Source: Woeseiaceae bacterium (GTDB lineage: Bacteria > Pseudomonadota > Gammaproteobacteria > Steroidobacterales > Woeseiaceae). Taken from it: a stretch of DNA of 64,000 nt. Where the stretch lies: NCBI GenBank assembly GCA_021773055.1, contig JAJFKV010000064.1:101968-165967 (forward strand). The letters run 5' to 3'. A program made the position numbers and the translations under genes. The notes below the pieces were generated by a model that saw nothing but the letters and a program-made list of their open reading frames with translations, was not told the origin of the DNA and made no database searches. This document shows positions 19,166-31,008 of the stretch, in pieces (position 1 is the first letter of the stretch; every line of letters starts with the position of its first letter).

Positions 19166-20162
19166 TAAGCTTAGACGAAATTTGTTGGCCAAGTTGATGC
19201 ACGGCCAGTGCATACATCACGCTGCGGTTGTATTTTGTAATGACGAAAAAGTTATGGAAACCTACCCAGTGTTCGAGACCGGCGTCGCCTTTGTAGCTTA
19301 AGAGCTGGCCCTTACTGTCCGCGCAAAGATCGGTTGCGAACATGACACCCTTCTTGCTCAATGACTCGATTGTATCGCTGGCTTTGAGTGTGTTTGCGGG
19401 TGATGGAGCAGGGCCATTCCACGCGCTGCTTAGTGTCGCTTGTGCTATGACTTCTTCGTCGATGCGCCAGCGGTGCGCCAGAAAGTAGTTGGCGATGCTG
19501 CCGGCAACATCGGCCCAGTTATTCCAGATGTCTCGTTTGCCGTCACCGCTTGAGTCAACGGCATAGGCGCGAAAGCTGGACGGCATGAACTGGGGCCGTC
19601 CCATTGCACCGGCATAAGAGCCCATCGGAATGCCTGGGTCGAGTTCCTCTTCACGCGCGAGAATCAGGAACTGGGAGAGTTCCTTGCGAAAAAAAGTTGC
19701 TCGCGGTGGGTACTCGAAAGCCAGGGTCGCGAGCGCATCGATAACCCGGTCCTTGCCGGTGATGCGGCCGAAGTAGGTTTCAACGCCGATGATGCCGACC
19801 AGTATCTCAACAGGAACGCCGGTCTCAAGGGTGATGCGCTCGAGCATTTCTCGGTTTTCGCGCCAGAAACTTGTGCCTGCGTTAACGCGCTCTTTGGTGA
19901 TGAAAATCTTGCGGTACTCGCCCCAGGACAGCGAGCGCTCTGCCGGCTTCGCGATTTTCTTGATAATGGACTTTTTGATTTCGGCTTTGGCCAATATCGC
20001 CGACAAGGCGCTGCGGTCGAACTCGTGCATCTGGACCATTTCATCAACGAACGCGACGACGTTCTTCTGCTTCAGGTCGACATAAACTTTGTCAGAGCCG
20101 AGAACGGGCGATATAGAGATCAGCAGCGTCAGAACGCCGGCAAGGAATCGTTTATAGGTCAT
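19149..20162 (-). CDS. mltB: lytic murein transglycosylase B
   Basis: Cleaves murein glycan strands forming 1,6-anhydromuramyl ends. 337 residues with an N-terminal signal sequence (FLAGVLTLLISISPVLG). The catalytic Glu lies in VGIIGVETYFGRITGKDRV, with family motifs GSYAGAMGRPQFMPSSFRAYAVD and DGKRDIWNNWADVAGSIANYF. No lipobox Cys is evident, so it may be soluble periplasmic. Its end overlaps the RlpA gene start, and it lies 10 bases after rodA. Confidence 0.95.
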   Translation of the reverse strand: MTYKRFLAGVLTLLISISPVLGSDKVYVDLKQKNVVAFVDEMVQMHEFDRSALSAILAKAEIKKSIIKKIAKPAERSLSWGEYRKIFITKERVNAGTSFWRENREMLERITLETGVPVEILVGIIGVETYFGRITGKDRVIDALATLAFEYPPRATFFRKELSQFLILAREEELDPGIPMGSYAGAMGRPQFMPSSFRAYAVDSSGDGKRDIWNNWADVAGSIANYFLAHRWRIDEEVIAQATLSSAWNGPAPSPANTLKASDTIESLSKKGVMFATDLCADSKGQLLSYKGDAGLEHWVGFHNFFVITKYNRSVMYALAVHQLGQQISSKLNADGS

Positions 20163-20172
20163 CAGGAGGTCA

Positions 20173-21315
20173 TTAGTGCGGCAAGAGTTTCCGGTGCGAA
20201 TGAATCGACATCAGAATACCGAATCCTGCCATCAGCGTCACCATAGACGTGCCCCCGAAGCTGACCAGTGGCAGAGGCACACCGACAACCGGAACCAGAC
20301 CGGTCACCATCGCCGTATTGACGAATACATATACGAGGAAGGTCAGGCTGATCGATCCGGCGAGAAGGCGCGAGTAGGTGTCGTGTGCCTGCACTGCGAT
20401 GAACAAGCCGCGCCCGATAACAAACATATACAAGGCAAGCAGACTAATAACCCCTAACAAGCCGAATTCCTCACCGAGTACGGCGAAGATAAAGTCGGTG
20501 TGTCGCTCCGGCAGGAACTCGAGGTGCGCTTGGGATCCGTTCGTCCAGCCCTTGCCGAATAATCCACCGGAGCCGATGGCGATTTTCGACTGAATGATGT
20601 TGTAGCCCGCGCCAAGCGGGTCACTGTCCGGATTGAGTAATGTCAGGACACGCTGCTTTTGGTAGTCCTGCATGAAGTTCCAGAGGACCAGTGCGCCCGG
20701 CACGGCAAGTACACCGAGACCGAATATGAGCTTGAATGACATGCCGGCGAGAATGATTACGATGATGCCAGATGCCGCGATCAGCAATGATGTACCCAGG
20801 TCGGGTTGCTTTGCGATCATTATTGTTGGCACTGAGATGAGTACGGCGATAATCGCCAAGTGGCCTAACTTGGGTGGTATCTGACGGTCGTGCAGGAACC
20901 ATGCGGTCATCATCGGGACCGCGAGCTTCATCGCTTCTGATGGTTGAAACCGAATGCCGATGTCAAGCCAGCGTTGCGCGCCTTGTCCGACGTCGCCTTT
21001 GGTCAGAACGAGTATCAGTAGTAGCAGACCGGCAGCATAGCCCCACGGCGTCCAGCGTCGCAGAAAGTCCGGAGGTAACTGCGCAACAACCAGCATTGCG
21101 ATAAACGCTACGCCAAGTCGAACCGCCTGATTGATGATCAGTCGAGAGTTCTCACCAGCGGCGCTGTACAGAACAAACAGTCCAAAAACACAGATTAGGA
21201 GGAGTCCGCCGAGCAACGGAACATCAACGTTCAAGCGACGCAGTAGTCCGGAAAAATTTCTGGGCGGCCCTGCTCCTCCCGTGAGCATGCGCTGTGTTTC
21301 ACTGAGTCGAATCAT
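20173..21315 (-). CDS. rodA: rod-shape SEDS glycosyltransferase RodA
   Basis: Polymerises lipid II for cell elongation together with PBP2. About 380 residues with ~10 membrane helices. SEDS motifs are visible: VLYSAAGENSRLIINQ, ILAGMSFKLIFGLGV, and LEFLPERHTDFIFAVLGEEFGLLG with the conserved Glu/Arg/His/Asp cluster. The ATG at 21315 (MIRLSETQRML) overlaps the mrdA stop by 17 bases and is preferred over an upstream ATG at 21396, which would add a non-conserved leader. The mrdA-rodA pairing is universal in the rod system. Confidence 0.96.
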   Translation of the reverse strand: MIRLSETQRMLTGGAGPPRNFSGLLRRLNVDVPLLGGLLLICVFGLFVLYSAAGENSRLIINQAVRLGVAFIAMLVVAQLPPDFLRRWTPWGYAAGLLLLILVLTKGDVGQGAQRWLDIGIRFQPSEAMKLAVPMMTAWFLHDRQIPPKLGHLAIIAVLISVPTIMIAKQPDLGTSLLIAASGIIVIILAGMSFKLIFGLGVLAVPGALVLWNFMQDYQKQRVLTLLNPDSDPLGAGYNIIQSKIAIGSGGLFGKGWTNGSQAHLEFLPERHTDFIFAVLGEEFGLLGVISLLALYMFVIGRGLFIAVQAHDTYSRLLAGSISLTFLVYVFVNTAMVTGLVPVVGVPLPLVSFGGTSMVTLMAGFGILMSIHSHRKLLPH

Positions 21316-23197
21316 CACCGTACCCAAGATATTTGTCCATGACAGCCCTGGCGATTGGCGCGGCAACGCCACTGCCGCTGCTGCCATTCTCAACAATTAC
21401 CGCTACCGCGATACGCGGGCTGTCGAAGGGGGCGAAGGAGATAAACAGTGCGTGGTCGCGCAGCCGCTCTTCGATCTCTTCCTCGTCGTATTCTTCGTCC
21501 TGAGCTATCGAGACCACTTGTGCTGTGCCGCTCTTGCCAGCCATCTCGTAGGGGGCACCAAAACCAACAGCACGTGCGGTGCCGCGTGGACCCTGCATGA
21601 CGTCGTGCATCGCCTCTAACACGTTTCGCCAATAAAACTCGTTGCCGATAGCGACGCTGTCGAGCCGTTCCGGCGCGACCAATTCACGGTTACCCGTCAG
21701 TGGATCCTCGACAGCCGCGACCAAATGCGGTCGATAGCGAGTACCGCGTAACGCCAGAGTGCCTGCCGCCGTAGCCAGCTGCAGTGGCGTCGCCAGCATG
21801 AAGCCCTGGCCAATGGATGCGATGACTGTTTCGCCGTGGTACCAGCGCTTGTCGTCGCGATTGCGGAAATTATTCCTTTTCCATTCACGTGATGGCACCA
21901 GACCGGGGCGTTCGGCAAGAACATCCACGCCGGTCGGGCTACCGAGTCCGAACTGCGTCAGGTACTTGTGCATATTGTCGATGCCAAGCTCGCCACTCAA
22001 TTCGTAGAAATAGACATCGCAGGATTGAGCTAAGGCATCGTGCAAATCGACGGGCCCGTGGCCCTCAGGTTTCCAGTCGCGATAGCGATGTTCGTCGCCT
22101 TCCAACTGGAAGAAGCCGATACAAACAGTCTTACGCGTCAGGTTGGTGGCGCCGGATTCGAGGGCTGCCAGCGCCAGCATTGGTTTGATAGTCGAACCAG
22201 GCGGGTAGGTGCCGCGTACTGCGCGATTGAATAATGGGCGGTCGAGATTGTCCTGCAACTCACCGTATTGCGCAGTGCTCATGCCGACAGCGAACAGGTT
22301 CGGATCAAATGACGGCGCGCTAACAAGCGCCAGGATTTCACCATTAGTGGGGTCAATGGCAACCACCGCGCCCCGCCGGCCATCCAAAGCGTCATGAGCA
22401 ACCTTCTGTAGATCAAGGTCCAGGCTTAGGTAGATGTTGGAGCCCGGATTCGCAGTCTTGTCCACAGGTAGCGAGTCCAGTAACTCGCTAGAATTTGCCG
22501 GCACCTCTCGTCCGCGTGCATTGGCAATAAGGTGTCGAAATCCGGCATCGCCGTGCAGGTTGTTTTCGAAACTGCTTTCTATACCGGTCTTGCCTGTGTG
22601 CGACGTGCCCGCGTAGCGAGCGGAATCGAGTCTTTGCATATCACCCGTATCCAGCGCACCTACGTAACCCACCGTGTGAGCGAACAATTCGCCGTACGGG
22701 TAATGGCGTACAAGTCGTGGTTGAAAATCGACGCCAGGGAAGCGTGGCCGCTGAATGGCGAAATTCGCGATTTCCTCGTCCGTTAACCTGAATTTCAGCG
22801 TGACGGGTTTGAACTGCTGGCCGCTCTGACTCAGTGCAGCAAAGCGCGGTATGTCGCCGTACTCGATCAGGTTAATTGCAGCGAGTCGATTCAGCGTGTC
22901 ATCAATATCGTCGACTTGCTCGGGAATAAGTTCGAGCTGGTAGGCTGGAAGATTCTCTGCGATCACTCTGCCTTTGCGATCAAAAACAAGGCCGCGAATT
23001 GGTGGCACTGCCGCAATGCGTACACGATTACCCTGCGATTTCTCAGCAAATAATTCGTGATCGAAAACTTGTAGCTGGACCAGTCGGGCGATCACTAGAC
23101 CCAGAAGTACGACCGAAATTACAGATGAAAGGATAGCCCTGCCAATGAAAAGGCGCCGTTCCGAATGGTGATCTTTGATCGGTGAAAGCAGGCTCAC
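21299..23197 (-). CDS. mrdA: penicillin-binding protein 2 (elongasome transpeptidase)
   Basis: Class B transpeptidase partner of RodA. About 632 residues with one N-terminal membrane helix (AILSSVISVVLLGLVIARLVQ), a pedestal domain, and the transpeptidase domain: YPPGSTIKPMLAL (SxxK), AQSCDVYFYELS (SxD variant used by PBP2), MAGKSGTAQVV (KTG-type). GTG at 23197 is preceded by GGAG with a six-base gap and starts just after the mreD stop; the ATG at 23224 would overlap mreD by 26 bases. Order mreB-mreC-mreD-mrdA-rodA is classical. Confidence 0.95.
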   Translation of the reverse strand: MSLLSPIKDHHSERRLFIGRAILSSVISVVLLGLVIARLVQLQVFDHELFAEKSQGNRVRIAAVPPIRGLVFDRKGRVIAENLPAYQLELIPEQVDDIDDTLNRLAAINLIEYGDIPRFAALSQSGQQFKPVTLKFRLTDEEIANFAIQRPRFPGVDFQPRLVRHYPYGELFAHTVGYVGALDTGDMQRLDSARYAGTSHTGKTGIESSFENNLHGDAGFRHLIANARGREVPANSSELLDSLPVDKTANPGSNIYLSLDLDLQKVAHDALDGRRGAVVAIDPTNGEILALVSAPSFDPNLFAVGMSTAQYGELQDNLDRPLFNRAVRGTYPPGSTIKPMLALAALESGATNLTRKTVCIGFFQLEGDEHRYRDWKPEGHGPVDLHDALAQSCDVYFYELSGELGIDNMHKYLTQFGLGSPTGVDVLAERPGLVPSREWKRNNFRNRDDKRWYHGETVIASIGQGFMLATPLQLATAAGTLALRGTRYRPHLVAAVEDPLTGNRELVAPERLDSVAIGNEFYWRNVLEAMHDVMQGPRGTARAVGFGAPYEMAGKSGTAQVVSIAQDEEYDEEEIEERLRDHALFISFAPFDSPRIAVAVIVENGSSGSGVAAPIARAVMDKYLGYGDDSTQ

Positions 23198-23198
23198 C

Positions 23199-23690
23199 CT
23201 AATCTCCGGAACGCGTCCGGACACGCATACCGGACAGGAATATCATCACGACCGGCCACAGCAACGTGCCCGAAATCACAGGGCCCCAATACGTGACCGT
23301 TGGTGCATTGATGCCCGCGACGCCATTAATCCAGAATAAAAGAAACTGGTAAATGGCCAACATCGGGAACACGGTGGCGGACAGCTGTGGAACCGGGAAT
23401 ACCCGCATCAGTAAATGGAAGCGGACGGTGATGAACGCGATACAGCAAAGAGCGAGCGCATGCTGGCCCAGCAGGGTGCCTTGTGTTACGTCCAGAACGA
23501 TGCCGACAATCCAGGCAGTACCAACGCTCCAGGTACGCGGCAATTGCATGGCCCAGAAAATCACCAGCATCGCCAGCCAGTCGGGACGGAACGCGGCGAC
23601 CGAGTCGGGCAACGGCATGATGGTGAGCATCAAGCCGAAGATAAAGGACAGAATGACCGGCATGCGGCGAGAGGCGCGGTCCCTAATCAT
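23199..23690 (-). CDS. mreD: rod shape-determining membrane protein MreD
   Basis: 163 residues, nearly all hydrophobic with about five membrane helices; the motif TQGTLLGQHALALCCIAFITVR matches the MreD family core. It links MreB/MreC to the RodA-PBP2 machine. It overlaps the mreC 3' end by eight bases, indicating translational coupling. Sequence conservation in MreD is low, so the call rests on the motif and position between mreC and mrdA. Confidence 0.93.
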   Translation of the reverse strand: MIRDRASRRMPVILSFIFGLMLTIMPLPDSVAAFRPDWLAMLVIFWAMQLPRTWSVGTAWIVGIVLDVTQGTLLGQHALALCCIAFITVRFHLLMRVFPVPQLSATVFPMLAIYQFLLFWINGVAGINAPTVTYWGPVISGTLLWPVVMIFLSGMRVRTRSGD

Positions 23691-24552
23691 CGCCTGTGAC
23701 CTCGGGGCTCGGTGTGCTGGCTGAAAAAATCAGCATGACTTCACGTACCTGGCCGAGAGACGCAGATGGAACGGCAGTGACATCCGCGTAAGGTTCTTGC
23801 GGGATGCGTGTAACCGACTCAACGACCGCGACCGGATAACCGGCCGGAAACGCGCCGCCAAGGCCGGACGTGACCAGCAAGTCGCCGACTTTAATATCTG
23901 CGTTGTTCACAACGAACGGCAGTTCGAGCTGATCGATTTTTCCAGTGCCCACAACGATCGTTCGCAAGCCATTGCGATTCACTTCGACGGGTAGGGCGTG
24001 GTCGGTGTCGCTGATCAACATGGCTTGTGATGTCATGAGACCCGCTTGAATGACCTGGCCGACAACACCGTCGACATCGACGAGCGCCTGACCATCGAAG
24101 ATGCCATCTTGCGTGCCGACGTCAATGACCAGGCTGTGGTTATAAGGGTTTGCGTCAACGGACATGATTTCCGCTGCACGCACTCTGTCGCGCACCTGGG
24201 CGCGAGCATCGAGCAATGCACGGAAGCGGGCGTTTTCAGCTTCGAGCGCATTAAATTTTTGCAGGCGCGCGTTGGTCAGGAGCCGCTCGGCATTCAGTCG
24301 CGCGAGTTCCAGCTCCAGATCATTGCGCGATGTCGTTGAGTCGCCAATCCAGCTCCACAAGCGCACGGGTGCATCGACGATGACACGCAAGGGATAGACC
24401 GCGGCACCAATGCTCTTGCGTGCCGTGTCGAGGTGATTATCGCGATTGTCGAAATACATCAGCAAGATGCTGATGAAAATTAGGCCGAGGACTCGAAGAC
24501 CCAGCGCCGGAACCCGGCCTGAGTTACTTCTACTATCGCGGGAAGCGACCAT
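23683..24552 (-). CDS. mreC: rod shape-determining protein MreC
   Basis: 289 residues: short cytoplasmic start, one membrane helix (LRVLGLIFISILLMYFD), a periplasmic coiled coil (SRNDLELELARLNAERLLTN), then the beta-rich MreC core (VDVGTQDGIFDGQALVD, GVVGQVIQAG, VTSGLGGAFPAGYPVA). It bridges MreB filaments to PBP2 and activates it. It starts 15 bases after mreB. Confidence 0.95.
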   Translation of the reverse strand: MVASRDSRSNSGRVPALGLRVLGLIFISILLMYFDNRDNHLDTARKSIGAAVYPLRVIVDAPVRLWSWIGDSTTSRNDLELELARLNAERLLTNARLQKFNALEAENARFRALLDARAQVRDRVRAAEIMSVDANPYNHSLVIDVGTQDGIFDGQALVDVDGVVGQVIQAGLMTSQAMLISDTDHALPVEVNRNGLRTIVVGTGKIDQLELPFVVNNADIKVGDLLVTSGLGGAFPAGYPVAVVESVTRIPQEPYADVTAVPSASLGQVREVMLIFSASTPSPEVTGDD

Positions 24553-24567
24553 TCAGAATTGTCGCCA

Positions 24568-26029
<1,462 letters not shown>

Positions 26030-26033
<4 letters not shown>

Positions 26034-27493
26034 TGGATTTGCACACGAGAACATTGACCGAGCTGGCGGCCGGTCTTGAGAAAGGTGAATTCACCTCCGT
26101 CGAGTTGACAAATGCGCTGCTCGATCGCATCGCCCGGCACAATGACAAACTCAATGCATTTGTGACGGTCACGACTGATGAGGCCCTGGCCGCTGCGGCA
26201 CGCGCCGACACAGCGCGCGCATCCGGATCGGGTGGTGTGCTGAATGGCTTGCCCATTATTCATAAAGACATCTTTTGTACACGTGGAATCAAGACCAGCT
26301 GTGGCTCGAAGATGCTCGACAATTTTATTTCACCGTACGACGCTACCGTCGTTGAAAATCTCGCGAATGCGGGCGCTGTCGTACTGGGCAAGTCCAACAT
26401 GGACGAGTTTGCGATGGGCTCGTCGAACGAGACCAGCTATTTCGGCCCGGTACGTAACCCCTGGGACCTTGAACGATCGCCAGGCGGCTCCTCGGGCGGC
26501 TCGTCTGCATCCGTGGCCGCGCGATTTGCCCCGGCAGCAACTGGCACGGACACGGGCGGCTCCATTCGTCAGCCCGCAGCGCTGACCGGCACGGTGGGAA
26601 TCAAACCTACCTATGGCCGGGTATCGCGCTACGGCATGATCGCTTTTGCGTCCAGTCTCGATCAGGCCGGTGTCATCACGCGATCAGCAGAAGATGCGGC
26701 GTTGATGCTGGGCGTGATGGCGGGTTTCGACGAGCGGGACTCAACCTCGATCGATGAGCCTGTGCCTGATTACGTGGCCGGCCTCGGAGAGTCGATTGAA
26801 GGACTACGAGTGGGCATCGTGCGGCAGCACTTCGATGCAGGGCTCGATGCGGAGTGTGGTGCCCGTGTCAAGGAATCGATTGCTGTGCTCGAATCACTGG
26901 GCGCGACGACAGTCGAGGTTGATCTGCCCAATATCGACATGTCAGTGCCGACGTACTACGTGGTGGCACCGGCGGAATGTTCATCGAACCTGTCACGCTA
27001 TGATGGCGTGCGCTTCGGGTATCGGGCGGAGAACCCGGAAGACTTGCTGGACCTCTATTGTCGCAGTCGCGGTGAAGGTTTTGGCGACGAAGTGAAACGT
27101 CGCATCATGACGGGTACCTATGTGTTGTCGGCAGGCTACTACGACGCTTATTACCTCAAAGCTCAACAGGTTCGGCAATTGATTGCCAATGACTTCAAAG
27201 AAGCGTTCGCGAATGTTGACGTTATTGCGGGACCGACGGCGCCAACACCGGCGTTCAAACTTGGCGACAAGGTCGATGACCCGATTACCATGTATCTGAA
27301 CGACATTTATACGATCGGTGCGAATCTCGCCGGTTTGCCGGCGATTTCGGTGCCGTGCGGGTTCGTCAACGAGCTGCCGGTTGGCTTGCACCTGGTCGGT
27401 ACGCATTTTGCCGAATCGACGCTGCTGCGTTGTGCGCACCAGTATCAGCAGCACACGGACCACCACAAAGCTTGTCCGGAGGACTTCCAATGA
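26030..27493 (+). CDS. gatA: aspartyl/glutamyl-tRNA amidotransferase subunit A
   Basis: 487 residues of the amidase-signature family. The Ser-cisSer-Lys triad region is visible: LPIIHKDIF (Lys), [15 protein letters not shown] (cis-Ser) and [14 protein letters not shown] (nucleophilic Ser). It releases ammonia from glutamine for GatB. Its end overlaps gatB by four bases. Together with the tRNA-Gln gene at 61246 it suggests the indirect Gln-tRNA route may be used, although absence of GlnRS cannot be judged from this window. Confidence 0.97.
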
Positions 27494-28947
27494 GTGCCGC
27501 CGGTTCAAACTCAGGGTGGGAAGTTGTCATCGGCCTTGAGATTCATACGCAGCTGGCGACGAAGAGCAAGATTTTCTCCGGGGCATCGACGGTTTACGGT
27601 GCAGAACCCAACACACAGGCGTGCCTGGTGTCGCTCGGCTATCCGGGTGTATTGCCGGTGCTCAACCAGGATGTCGTGCGTATGGCGACCCTTTTCGGGC
27701 TTGCAGTAAACGCGACGATTGCACCGCGCTCGGTCTTCGCCCGCAAGAATTATTTCTACCCGGATTTGCCCAAGGGCTACCAGATCAGCCAGTTTGAGCT
27801 GCCCATCGTCGAGCACGGCGAAATGGTCATAACGGATGCCGATGGCAATGAGAAGCGCATTGGCATTACGCGAGCACATCTTGAGGAGGATGCAGGCAAG
27901 TCCATCCACGAAGGTCTTGATGCGTCATCCGGCATCGATTTGAACCGCACCGGTACACCGTTGCTAGAGATTGTCTCCGAGCCGGATCTTCGATCTGCGA
28001 AGGAAGCGATCGCGTACCTGAAGAAGATCCACACCATTGTTCGCTACCTCGACATTTCCGACGGCAACATGCAGGAAGGTTCGTTCCGCTGTGATGCCAA
28101 CGTGTCGGTTCGACCGATGGGCCAGGAAAAACTCGGCACCCGTGCCGAGCTGAAGAATCTGAACTCGTTCCGCTTTATCGAAAAGGCAATTAACTTCGAG
28201 GTTGAGCGGCAGATCGAATTGATCGAAGACGGCGGTGAAGTAAAACAGGAAACGCGCCTGTACGACTCGGACAAAGACGAAACACGGGCCATGCGGTCGA
28301 AAGAAGAGGCGAACGACTACCGCTACTTCCCGGACCCGGATTTGTTGCCGGTTGAGATCAGCGAGGAATATATTGAAGCGGCGCGCGCGACGATGCCGGA
28401 GCTGCCAGCAGCAAAAGAAAAGCGTTTCGTGGACGAGTACGGGTTAAAAGTTGACGATGCGGGAATTCTCATCGCGACTCGATCTTTGGCGGATTACTTT
28501 GAGGCTGTGGTTGACGCGACGGATGCGACGCCACAGATCGCTGCGAACTGGGTTATCGGCGATCTTGCTGCTGCGCTGAATCGGGACGGCAAAGATATCG
28601 ACGAGAGCAATCTGGCGGCCGCTGATCTGGCGGGGCTGATCAGTCGAATTCACGACAATACGATATCCGGAAAAATCGCCAAGCAGGTGTTTGAGGCGAT
28701 GTGGGATGGCGACGGCTCTGCTGACGAAATCATCGAAGTGAAGGGCTTGAAACAAATCACCGACGGCTCGGCGATTGAAGCTGTAGTCGACAAGGTGATT
28801 GAGGATAACCCGGGCCAGGTTGCTGAATACAAAGCGGGCAAGGACAAGCTAATGGGTTTCTTCGTCGGCAAGGTCATGCAAGAGACCAAAGGTCAGGCAA
28901 ACCCAGGGCAGGTTAATCAGATCCTCAAAGACAAGCTTAGCAACTAG
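27490..28947 (+). CDS. gatB: aspartyl/glutamyl-tRNA amidotransferase subunit B
   Basis: 485 residues. Starts [22 protein letters not shown] at the ATG overlapping the gatA stop; an upstream GTG at 27355 lies within gatA and is rejected. Family motifs: [22 protein letters not shown] segment, [36 protein letters not shown], and a C-terminal YqeY-like tail domain ([20 protein letters not shown]) that binds the tRNA elbow. It is the kinase/transamidase subunit. Confidence 0.97.
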   Translation: MSAAGSNSGWEVVIGLEIHTQLATKSKIFSGASTVYGAEPNTQACLVSLGYPGVLPVLNQDVVRMATLFGLAVNATIAPRSVFARKNYFYPDLPKGYQISQFELPIVEHGEMVITDADGNEKRIGITRAHLEEDAGKSIHEGLDASSGIDLNRTGTPLLEIVSEPDLRSAKEAIAYLKKIHTIVRYLDISDGNMQEGSFRCDANVSVRPMGQEKLGTRAELKNLNSFRFIEKAINFEVERQIELIEDGGEVKQETRLYDSDKDETRAMRSKEEANDYRYFPDPDLLPVEISEEYIEAARATMPELPAAKEKRFVDEYGLKVDDAGILIATRSLADYFEAVVDATDATPQIAANWVIGDLAAALNRDGKDIDESNLAAADLAGLISRIHDNTISGKIAKQVFEAMWDGDGSADEIIEVKGLKQITDGSAIEAVVDKVIEDNPGQVAEYKAGKDKLMGFFVGKVMQETKGQANPGQVNQILKDKLSN

Positions 28948-28950
28948 GGC

Positions 28951-29811
28951 ATGTCAGCCGACAGCATCATACCGTTCGCGTTTGTCTCGCTACCAGTGCG
29001 TGGCGCACTTATTCACCTGTCGCAATCCTGGGTCCGTATGCAACGTGATCACGACTACGATGCATTGGTGATCGAGACTTTGGGTCATGCAGCTGCGGCA
29101 ACCGGTTTAGTCGCCCAAAGCCTGAAGTTCGACGGTGCCATCACATTGCAAATTCAAGGTAGTGGTGCCCTGCAAATGCTGGTGATGCAATGCACTAGCG
29201 ATCTCGATGTGCGCGGCATGGCCTCGATGGATGAGGACTCAGTTGCGAGCAGTTTCGCTGAACTAACCGACAATGCGCATTGCGCGATTACGGTTGATGC
29301 GGGCGAGCGCCCGTACCAGGGAATCGTCGCGATAGAAGGCGAGTCGCTGTCATCGAGCCTCGAAAATTATTTTGATCGCTCGGTGCAAGTGCCGAGTCAT
29401 ATCGTACTGGTCGCGAACGAGAATGTTGCTGGTGGTATTTTGCTGCAGCAAATGCCTGGCCAGCCGATCGATGAAGACGACTGGAATCGACTGCGTTTCT
29501 TGCTGGAAACGCTGACGGCCACCGATTTCGATGAAGCTACGGGTTTGAATCTAATTCGCAAGCTGTTTGCAGAAGACGATGTTCGGGTGCATGAATCGCG
29601 TGTGGTTAACTTCAGGTGTCGTTGCTCCGATCAGAAAGTTGAAGACGTACTGAAGATGCTGGGTGAGACGGAATCTCATGCAATGTTGGCGGAGCGGGAT
29701 TCCATTGAGGTTGTCTGCGAGTACTGCGGTGAGAAGCGCTCGTTTGATCCTGTGGATGTTTCCCGTCTCTTCGCCGGTAACGTCGTTACAGGTCCTGACT
29801 CCGTCCAGTAG
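28951..29811 (+). CDS. hslO: Hsp33 redox-regulated chaperone
   Basis: 286 residues. The redox switch is complete: FRCRCS (CXC) and CEYCGEKR (CXXC) near the C-terminus form the tetrahedral zinc site that is lost upon oxidation, unfolding the linker and activating the holdase. The N-terminal core holds the RGALIHLSQSW and LKFDGAITLQIQGSG motifs of the family. It begins three bases after gatB, so it may be co-transcribed, an uncommon partnership between tRNA transamidation and oxidative-stress protection. Confidence 0.95.
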   Translation: MSADSIIPFAFVSLPVRGALIHLSQSWVRMQRDHDYDALVIETLGHAAAATGLVAQSLKFDGAITLQIQGSGALQMLVMQCTSDLDVRGMASMDEDSVASSFAELTDNAHCAITVDAGERPYQGIVAIEGESLSSSLENYFDRSVQVPSHIVLVANENVAGGILLQQMPGQPIDEDDWNRLRFLLETLTATDFDEATGLNLIRKLFAEDDVRVHESRVVNFRCRCSDQKVEDVLKMLGETESHAMLAERDSIEVVCEYCGEKRSFDPVDVSRLFAGNVVTGPDSVQ

Positions 29812-29894
29812 TCCCACTCGGCACCTAAGTACTTTCCATGATCACAGCGGATGTGTGGCCGGGTGTATCCTGATCAAAATCGAGGTCAGAACAA

Positions 29895-31001
29895 GTGGAT
29901 TCATTTAGCTGGAACGATCAGTTCGTCACCGGGCTGCCCGAGGTTGATCAGCAGCATCAGCAACTGGTCGATATCATCAATCGCTACGGCACGAGTCTGT
30001 CGGAAAATGAAATCGTGTCGGACGATGTTGCAGCCGTTTGTACTGATCTTTTTGCCTATGCCGAGCACCACTTCGAAGAGGAAGAAGCTTTGATGTCTCG
30101 GGTCGGACTGGATGACCGCCACGTCTACGTTCATATCGAGGCCCATCGCACTTTCCTGTCCGAAGCGGCCAGTATTTACGAGGGCATCAGTCCGGATAAT
30201 ACGGAACCGGCTCGACAGTTATTGCACTTTCTTATTCACTGGCTTGCCTATCATATTCTTCATGTGGACATGAATATGGCCAGGCAGATCATGATGATTC
30301 AGTCCGGATCGGCCTCCGATGTGGCCTATGCGGCAGGGGAGAAAAGCGTCGACAGCGCGACCGAACCACTTGTCGGAGCGCTCAGCGGAATGTTTCGGCT
30401 TGTTTCCGCGCGCAATGCAGAACTGGACCAGGCCAACAAGTCACTTGAAGCGAAGGTTGCAGAACGGACCAAAGCACTCTCCAAAGCGAATTTGCGTCTT
30501 GAAGAGATCGCCATGACGGACAGTCTGACCGGACTGCCAAATCGCCGTCATGCCATGTGCCGCCTTGCTGAGCTTTGGGAGGAATCGTCGCAAGCTATGA
30601 CTTCGCTGGCCTGCATCATGATTGATGCCGATAATTTTAAAGAGGTTAATGACACTTGTGGTCATGATGCTGGTGACATCGTGTTGAGTGAGTTGGCGAG
30701 GACCCTCCAGCATTGTTTGCGAAATGATGACATTGTGTGCCGTCTCGGTGGCGATGAATTTCTGCTTATCTGCCCCGACACAGACAAGGATGGTGGTATG
30801 CACGTCGCCGAGCTTATCCGCGAAGCGGTATCCAGGCTTCGTGTACCAACGGGTGAGGACTTTTGGCTTGGCAGCATCAGTGTTGGCGTGGCCTTCCGTA
30901 CGCCCGATATGGACAATTTTGAGGCGTTGATTAAACAGGCGGACAATGGCGTATATGCGGCCAAGCGGGATGGGAGAAATTGCGTGAGGACAGCTTCCTG
31001 A
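29895..31001 (+). CDS. hemerythrin-GGDEF diguanylate cyclase
   Basis: 368 residues, GTG start with GAGG nine bases upstream. Residues 1-130 form a bacteriohemerythrin domain with diiron ligands visible in order: WNDQF, DQQHQQL, AEHHFEEEE, HRTF and HILHVDMN. A short coiled coil (ELDQANKSLEAKVAERTKAL) leads to a GGDEF domain with MTDSLTGLPNRRHAM, an intact RLGGDEF active site and an inhibitory I-site RxxD (RNDD, five residues before GGDEF). The inferred role is making cyclic di-GMP in response to oxygen or redox state. No EAL domain is present. Confidence 0.93.
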   Translation: MDSFSWNDQFVTGLPEVDQQHQQLVDIINRYGTSLSENEIVSDDVAAVCTDLFAYAEHHFEEEEALMSRVGLDDRHVYVHIEAHRTFLSEAASIYEGISPDNTEPARQLLHFLIHWLAYHILHVDMNMARQIMMIQSGSASDVAYAAGEKSVDSATEPLVGALSGMFRLVSARNAELDQANKSLEAKVAERTKALSKANLRLEEIAMTDSLTGLPNRRHAMCRLAELWEESSQAMTSLACIMIDADNFKEVNDTCGHDAGDIVLSELARTLQHCLRNDDIVCRLGGDEFLLICPDTDKDGGMHVAELIREAVSRLRVPTGEDFWLGSISVGVAFRTPDMDNFEALIKQADNGVYAAKRDGRNCVRTAS

Positions 31002-31008
31002 ACTTGTG

